The notes under the pieces: model-generated
What the model saw: the letters and a program-made list of their open reading frames with translations, nothing else
What the model was told of the DNA's origin: nothing
Databases searched by the model: none
Assembly: GCA_005788075.1 (NCBI GenBank)
Contig: SXZC01000040.1
Location: 1 to 9,875 of the forward strand
Direction of reading: 5' to 3'
Length of the DNA stretch: 9,875 nt
DNA from: Actinomycetota bacterium
GTDB lineage: Bacteria; Actinomycetota; Thermoleophilia; Miltoncostaeales; Miltoncostaeaceae
Made by a program: the position numbers and the translations under genes
Part shown: in pieces, positions 5,675 through 9,875 of the stretch
Layout: each line of letters begins with the position of its first letter
Position numbering within the stretch: position 1 is the first letter of the stretch

Positions 5675-7119
5675 ATGAAGAACTGACGGAACTGCTCGCC
5701 GAAGATCTTCGCCTCGGCGCCCGTCACCTTGAAGGCCGCGGGGCCGTTGGCGAGGATGCGCGTGTTCACGTCGGACCCCTGCGCCCGCTTCCACTGGCAT
5801 GTCATTCCGGATTCGTCCGGCGCGAGCACTGCCAGGCGCAGCGACGGGTCGGCAGTGGTCTGCACCAGGGAGTTGCGGGCGCTGTCCGTGATGGGGCGGG
5901 TGGGCCGGGGCCTCGGGCGCCGCGACTGCTCCACCTGCCGGGCTTCCATCGAGCGTGCGTTGGCGCCGGGGGGCGTGAGCACCGGGCACGGCGGGGGCGG
6001 GGATGCCGGGCAGGTGGGATAGGTGGCGAGGATGGCATTCGTGCTGCCGCCATCGACGGAGTTGGGTGACGCCCCGGAGCTCGGCCTGGCGACGCATGTC
6101 TCGGGAGCGGGCTTCGGCGCACCGGGGGTGTCCGTGAGCACGAAGTGCAGGTAGTTGAGCGGGTCGCGGTCGCCGGTGGTGCGCTCCTTGAGGAAGGCCG
6201 CGAAGCGCGTGGGCACGTCGCGCCAGTCGGCTCCGCTGAAGGGCTGCCGTGGCTTGCCGCGCTCGGGGTAGTTGTACATCTCGAGCCATACGCCCCCGGC
6301 GCGGGACATCGCGGACATCACCTGCGAGTAGTTGCGCCGCATCTCCTTGCCGTTCTCCCCGAGCGTGCGATCCGACCCCAGGCCCGCGGAGATCGAGGTG
6401 CTCACCCCGGGCGCCACGTAGAAGTGGATGCGGCTGGCGTATGACACGCCCGGCCGGAACGGCGTCTTCGCGAGGGAGATCATGGCGTCCTTCAGGCGCA
6501 CACCCGGGGTGCCGGCGTCCGACGCGCCGGGTGCCGTGCCGAATGCCGAGCCGATCTCATCCACGCCCACGAGGTTGGCGCCGCAGGTGTTCACGCCCGC
6601 AGGGGTGACGCACCGGCGGTCGACGGCGGCCTTGAGCATCGCGACCATGGCGTTGGCGGTGGGCTTGGCGGCGAGCGCCGATCCGCTCACCTTCCACATG
6701 CGCTGCGTGCCCCCGCCGGCGAGCGCGGCATCGCCGCCGGAGTTCGACGGCTCCTGCCGGAACAGCCAGGGAAGCTCGCGCATGCCCGTTGACGCGCCGA
6801 GGATCTCCGTGGCGGCGGGGTCGGTCACGTAGAGGATCGACATGCGGTTCTGGACGTCCGGCATGACGATCTCCGGCGGGTCATTGGGCGGCGTGGCGAG
6901 GACGGGCAGGTAGCCGCTCGTGGCATTCCAGAACTCCGACGGCGGTGTGGGCGCCACGCCCCCCGAAGCGGGGCTGATCGCGCCGCCGGCGAAGGCGCCG
7001 CTCACCACGACCGGGTTGACGAGCTCGGGGTTGACGACGACCTTGCTCGAGCCCAGCGACGCCGAGCACGCGGCGCCGAGGACGGCGGCTGCGGTGAGGG
7101 CGATGAGGGGGCGACGCAT
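5665..7119 (-). CDS. Exported protein of unknown family, possible lipoprotein
   Basis: I do not recognise this 484-residue protein. The N-terminus MRRPLIALTAAAVLGAAC is an export signal. C18 could be lipidated, but the leucine sits at -4 rather than -3, so a lipobox is doubtful and cleavage by signal peptidase I is possible. The mature protein begins with a Pro/Gly/Ser-rich stretch to about residue 60. It continues with an alternating strand/helix pattern containing ILYVTDP (95-101), LVGVDEIGSAF (183-193), RIHFYVAPG (230-238), GGVWLEMYNYPERG (275-288) and LNYLHFVLTD (321-330). Acidic residues at the ends of strands (E188, E280) would suit a barrel-like enzyme such as a glycosidase, but that is a guess. 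A Pro-rich, Arg-rich region (371-410) precedes the C-terminal part. Six cysteines after C18 could form disulfides. ATG 7119 has GGAGGA five bases upstream. The gene diverges from the acyltransferase gene. Confidence 0.85.
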   Translation of the reverse strand: MRRPLIALTAAAVLGAACSASLGSSKVVVNPELVNPVVVSGAFAGGAISPASGGVAPTPPSEFWNATSGYLPVLATPPNDPPEIVMPDVQNRMSILYVTDPAATEILGASTGMRELPWLFRQEPSNSGGDAALAGGGTQRMWKVSGSALAAKPTANAMVAMLKAAVDRRCVTPAGVNTCGANLVGVDEIGSAFGTAPGASDAGTPGVRLKDAMISLAKTPFRPGVSYASRIHFYVAPGVSTSISAGLGSDRTLGENGKEMRRNYSQVMSAMSRAGGVWLEMYNYPERGKPRQPFSGADWRDVPTRFAAFLKERTTGDRDPLNYLHFVLTDTPGAPKPAPETCVARPSSGASPNSVDGGSTNAILATYPTCPASPPPPCPVLTPPGANARSMEARQVEQSRRPRPRPTRPITDSARNSLVQTTADPSLRLAVLAPDESGMTCQWKRAQGSDVNTRILANGPAAFKVTGAEAKIFGEQFRQFFIVG

Positions 7120-7124
7120 GGGAA

Positions 7125-7130
7125 TCCTCC
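7125..7130 (-). promoter_or_regulatory. Ribosome binding site of the exported-protein gene
   Basis: GGAGGA on the minus strand, five bases before ATG 7119. It is embedded in a 13-base leader sequence (7124-7136) that is identical to the leader of the solute-binding protein gene at 9078-9090. Confidence 0.7.
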
Positions 7131-7162
7131 GGGACGTGACGGGGAAACGCTACACCGGGGCG

Positions 7163-7168
7163 TAGATT
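7163..7168 (+). promoter_or_regulatory. -10 element for a probable leaderless acyltransferase transcript
   Basis: TAGATT ends six bases before the GTG at 7175, which is the distance expected between a -10 element and the transcription start. No ribosome site precedes the GTG, so the message probably begins at or next to its start codon, as is common in actinobacteria. No clear -35 is visible. Confidence 0.45.
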
Positions 7169-7174
7169 GAGCGC

Positions 7175-8305
7175 GTGACGCCGGGTTCCACGCCCCGCCC
7201 TCCGGGGATTCCCCGCATGCCCGCTCTCGACGGGGTGCGCGCACTCGCCGTCGCGGCGGTGGTGATGTTCCACCTGCCCGTCACCGAGCTGGACGGCGGC
7301 TACATCGGCGTCGACCTTTTCCTCGTGCTCTCGGGCTACCTCATCACGTCGCTGCTGATGGCCGAGGCCGAGGGCACCGGGCGCATCCGGCTCGGGTCGT
7401 TCTGGATGCGCCGCATCCGCAGGCTCATCCCCGCGCTCGTCGTGATGCTCGTGGTGAGCGCCGCGTGGATGGCGATCGTCGATTGGTCGCTCGTCACCCG
7501 CACGAAGACCATGCTGCTCGCGGGCCTGGGGTACGTCACCAACTGGTACGTGATCGCCGTGCCGTGGGTCCCCTACGACCCCGAGGCCCGCAGCGGGGCG
7601 TACGAGCACCTGTGGTCACTCGCCGTGGAGGAGCAGTTCTACCTGGTGTGGCCGCTCGTGATGGCTGCCGTGATGGTGCTGTTCGGCCTGGGCCGGCGCA
7701 CGCTGCTGGCAGGCGCCATCGCGGGCGCCGTGGCGTCGGTGGCGCTGTCGTTCCTCATCTTCGATGAGTCATGGGAGTCGCAGTCGCGCATCTACCTGGG
7801 CACCGACACCCGGGCCATCGCGCTGCTCATCGGCATCATCGCAGCGCTTGCGCTGCCGCCAGGGCGCTTCACCGCGTGGAGGCTGCATGGCGTGCGCGGG
7901 GGACTGGTGGAGCTGGCGGGCGTGGTCGGCTTGGTGGGCACGCTCGGCCTGCTCGTGGGCTTCTCGCAGGGGCAGGAACTGCTCTACCAGGGCGGCTTCG
8001 CCATCATCGCCGTGGTGGCCGGCCTGCTGGTGATCGCCGCCGCGCACCCGGGTACCTCGACCAGCCGCCTCTTCGCCCTCGCGCCGCTCATCTGGATCGG
8101 CGCCCGCTCCTATGGCATCTACCTGTGGCACCTGCCGGTGATCGCGCTGATGGCCCCCGAGCACGGGGTGGATCTGCCGACCGGCTGGCTCTCGCTGCTG
8201 CAGGCGGCAGTCACCATCGCGCTGGCCGCGCTCTCCTACCGCTTCGTGGAGATGCCCATTCGCGCGAAGGGATTCCGAAAGGCCTTCGTCAACCGGGGCG
8301 GGTGA
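7175..8305 (+). CDS. Membrane acyltransferase 3 family protein (OafA/YrhL type)
   Basis: Integral membrane enzyme that transfers acyl groups, typically acetyl, onto cell-surface carbohydrates. The 376-residue length is that of the stand-alone membrane domain; no SGNH domain follows. Family motifs: LDGVRALAVAAVVMFH (18-33) with R22 and the proposed catalytic H33, GGYIGVDLFLVLSGYLIT (41-58), FWMRRIRRLIPA (77-88) and EHLWSLAVEEQFYLVWP (144-160). About ten hydrophobic segments follow one another; the last part has SYGIYLWHLPVI and ends RFVEMPIRAKGFRK, a usual family ending. The likely start is GTG 7175, six bases after a -10-like TAGATT; ATG 7217 (residue 15) just before the first motif is the alternative. 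The acceptor cannot be told from sequence, and no polysaccharide genes are in the window. The gene converges on the solute-binding gene with 5 bp between stops. Confidence 0.93.
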   Translation: MTPGSTPRPPGIPRMPALDGVRALAVAAVVMFHLPVTELDGGYIGVDLFLVLSGYLITSLLMAEAEGTGRIRLGSFWMRRIRRLIPALVVMLVVSAAWMAIVDWSLVTRTKTMLLAGLGYVTNWYVIAVPWVPYDPEARSGAYEHLWSLAVEEQFYLVWPLVMAAVMVLFGLGRRTLLAGAIAGAVASVALSFLIFDESWESQSRIYLGTDTRAIALLIGIIAALALPPGRFTAWRLHGVRGGLVELAGVVGLVGTLGLLVGFSQGQELLYQGGFAIIAVVAGLLVIAAAHPGTSTSRLFALAPLIWIGARSYGIYLWHLPVIALMAPEHGVDLPTGWLSLLQAAVTIALAALSYRFVEMPIRAKGFRKAFVNRGG

Positions 8306-8310
8306 CGCCG

Positions 8311-9075
8311 CTACGGCAGCAGCGACTGCAGGCCCCACCTCTTGACGAGCACCTGGTACTGGCCGTTCTTCTTCATGGTGGCCAGCGCCCGGTTCATTGC
8401 GATGCGCAGGGCGTCCTGGTCGTCGTTGAACGCCAGGCCGTACTGCTGGTCGACCGGGATGACCCCCGCGTAGCGGAACTTGCCGGCGTTGTTCTTCACG
8501 TACCAGCGGGACTGGCCGTAGTCGTTGATGACGGCGTCCACCTTGGCGTCGAGCAGCGCCTTGTAGGTGGCGGGCATGGTGGTGTACTGCAGCACCCTCG
8601 CGCCCTGGATGCTCTTGGCCACCGGCACGGCCGTGCTGCCCTCGAGCACCCCGATGGTCTCGCCCTTGAGCGTGGCCTTGGTGCTGATGCCGGTGGTGCC
8701 GCGCCGGGTGACGATGCCCATGTTGGCCTGCAGGTAGGGGCTGCCGAAGGTCACCTGCGCGGCGCGCTGGGGCGTGATGGTGATCGACGACGCGCCCATC
8801 ATCGCGGCGCCGTTCTCCACCTGGTCGAGCAGGGAGTCGAAGGTGACCACCTTCCACGTGACGTCCTTCACGCCGGCGATCGTGGCCGCCTGGTTGACGA
8901 GCTGGATGTCGAAGCCCGTGAGCTTGCCGCCCTGGCGGATGTCGAACGGGCCGTTTCCGGCGATGGTGAGCGCGGTGACCACCCGCGGCACCTGGGCCGA
9001 GGCGGCGGATGCGCCCGCCAGCGCGGTTCCGGCGGCGGCGATGGCGACGAGGGCGAAGACGGGACGGCGGCGCAT
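8311..9075 (-). CDS. Extracellular solute-binding protein, family 3 (amino-acid type)
   Basis: Binding component of an amino-acid or similar ABC uptake system, acting outside the membrane. It has 254 residues. A signal peptide MRRRPVFALVAIAAAGTALAG... ends in ASA, with likely cleavage after A27; no lipobox cysteine is present. Family features: GKLTGFDIQLVNQ (50-62), SSITITPQR (96-104) with R104 in the place of the ligand carboxylate-binding arginine, then FGSPYLQANMGIV (110-122). KGETIGVLEGST (137-148) and DAVINDYG (180-187), with D185 in the usual amino-group position, complete the second lobe. The start is ATG 9075 with GGAGG four bases upstream; a longer frame reaching 9309 only shadows gcvP. 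The gene lies 40 bp downstream of gcvP on the same strand and may be read with it. No permease or ATPase gene is visible. The ligand is unknown. Confidence 0.92.
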   Translation of the reverse strand: MRRRPVFALVAIAAAGTALAGASAASAQVPRVVTALTIAGNGPFDIRQGGKLTGFDIQLVNQAATIAGVKDVTWKVVTFDSLLDQVENGAAMMGASSITITPQRAAQVTFGSPYLQANMGIVTRRGTTGISTKATLKGETIGVLEGSTAVPVAKSIQGARVLQYTTMPATYKALLDAKVDAVINDYGQSRWYVKNNAGKFRYAGVIPVDQQYGLAFNDDQDALRIAMNRALATMKKNGQYQVLVKRWGLQSLLP

Positions 9076-9078
9076 GGA

Positions 9079-9084
9079 TCCTCC
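9079..9084 (-). promoter_or_regulatory. Ribosome binding site deciding the solute-binding protein start
   Basis: GGAGGA on the minus strand, three bases before ATG 9075 (GGAGG core with four). It sits directly before a good signal peptide and rules out the 78-codon in-frame extension towards 9309. Confidence 0.7.
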
Positions 9085-9115
9085 GGGACGGGGTGGTGGG
9101 GCCGTGGTGGCGGCG

Positions 9116-9875
9116 TCAGGCCTCAGAGTATGCCTCCACGGGCAGGCATGAGCAGGTGAGGTTTCGGTCGCCGTGCACCGAGTCGATGCGGCCGACCGGC
9201 GGCCAGTACTTGCTGCCCTCCATGCCGGCCACCGGGTAGGCGGCCAGGTCGCGGCTGTAGGGCCGGTCCCAGGCGTCGGTGGCCACGTCTGCCGCGGTGT
9301 GCGGCGCATGGCGCAGCGGGCTGTCGTCGGGTGACCACTCGCCGGCCTCCACCCGCGCGATCTCGTCGCGGATCTCGATCATGGCGTTGCAGAAGCGGTC
9401 GAGCTCGGGCAGCGGCTCGCTCTCGGTGGGCTCCACCATGAGCGTGCCCGCCACGGGGAACGACATCGTGGGCGCGTGGATGCCGTGGTCGATCAGTCGC
9501 TTGGCGATGTCGTCCACCGTCACCCCCGAGGCGTCCTTGATCGGCCGCATGTCGAGGATGCACTCGTGCGCCACGCGGTCGTTCGCGCCGGTGTGCAGGA
9601 TGGGGTAGTGCGGGGCCAGGCGCGCGGCCACGTAGTTGGCCGAGAGGATCGCCACCTTGGTGGCCTCGGTGAGCCCCTCGCCGCCCATCATGGTGATGTA
9701 CGCCCAGGGGATGGGAAGGATGCCCGCCGACCCCCACGGAGCCGCCGACACCGGGCCCACGCCCGTGGCCGGGCCGGCGTCCGCGCGCATGGGGTGGTTG
9801 GGCAGGTAGGGCGCCAGGTGCGCGCGCACCGCCACGGGGCCCTCGCCCGGCCCGCCCCCGCCGTGCGGGATGCAG
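9116..9875 (-). CDS. gcvP: Glycine dehydrogenase (decarboxylating) P-protein, C-terminal part; 5' end outside
   Basis: PLP-dependent P-protein of the glycine cleavage system. It decarboxylates glycine and passes the aminomethyl group to the lipoyl arm of the H-protein. The 252 visible residues begin with CIPHGGGGPGEGPVAVRAHL, the stretch that in this family directly follows the PLP-binding lysine (usual context HKTFCIPHGGGGPG); that lysine itself is just beyond the window edge. Other conserved parts: GSAGILPIPWAYITMMGGEGL, ANYVAARL, a DRPYSRD segment, and the C-terminal KYWPPVGRIDSVHGDRNLTC. The final residues AYSEA are followed by TGA. Whether this is the C-terminal half of a full-length P-protein or a separate gcvPB-type subunit cannot be seen. 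The solute-binding gene follows after 40 bp on the same strand. Confidence 0.95.
   Translation of the reverse strand, partial: CIPHGGGGPGEGPVAVRAHLAPYLPNHPMRADAGPATGVGPVSAAPWGSAGILPIPWAYITMMGGEGLTEATKVAILSANYVAARLAPHYPILHTGANDRVAHECILDMRPIKDASGVTVDDIAKRLIDHGIHAPTMSFPVAGTLMVEPTESEPLPELDRFCNAMIEIRDEIARVEAGEWSPDDSPLRHAPHTAADVATDAWDRPYSRDLAAYPVAGMEGSKYWPPVGRIDSVHGDRNLTCSCLPVEAYSEA

Noticed and set aside
7769..8857. Minus-strand frame of 362 codons
   Set aside because: It is a shifted shadow of the solute-binding gene that runs on antisense to the acyltransferase; the in-frame neighbours explain the DNA better.
7771..9159. Plus-strand frame of 462 codons
   Set aside because: It is a shadow that is out of frame with the acyltransferase and antisense to the solute-binding gene; it shows no motif.
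9076..9309. N-terminal extension of the solute-binding protein
   Set aside because: The extra 78 codons overlap gcvP, look non-protein-like, and sit before a good ribosome site and signal peptide.

Overview
The window is very GC-rich, with GTG starts, strong GGAGG ribosome sites and actinobacterial-looking -10 elements. It reads as chromosomal DNA of a high-GC Gram-positive bacterium; an actinobacterium of the Thermoleophilia type is my best guess, by inference only. I see no rRNA, tRNA, transposase, phage gene or CRISPR array. Two core metabolic genes are cut by the edges: acetolactate synthase large subunit (ilvB, minus strand, left) and the C-terminal part of the glycine cleavage P-protein (gcvP, minus strand, right).

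From left to right: partial ilvB (minus, 1-1199), then a divergently transcribed small DUF2283-like gene (plus, 1311-1631). Next comes a tight three-gene plus-strand operon (1727-5494): a CbbQ/NorQ-type MoxR AAA+ ATPase, a 364-residue helical-repeat protein, and a 617-residue protein ending in a VWA domain. The last two look like the front and back halves of one long NorD/CbbO-type protein, split at an ATGA overlap. After the operon a 170-bp convergent gap holds two tandem copies of a roughly 60-bp nested palindrome. It is followed by a minus-strand gene for an exported protein of unknown family (5665-7119). Diverging from that gene is a membrane acyltransferase-3 gene (plus, 7175-8305) that is probably read from a leaderless transcript. 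This gene converges, with only 5 bp between stops, on a minus-strand family-3 solute-binding protein gene (8311-9075) lying 40 bp downstream of gcvP.

The most interesting part is the AAA+/VWA module. Relatives use ATP hydrolysis by a MoxR ring plus a VWA adaptor to remodel or activate a metalloenzyme or Rubisco. Here no target enzyme is encoded in the window and the adaptor is split in two. The second interesting item is the tandem palindrome after it: its inner stems differ in sequence between the copies but stay perfectly paired around the same GCA loop, which suggests selection for structure (terminator or REP-like element).
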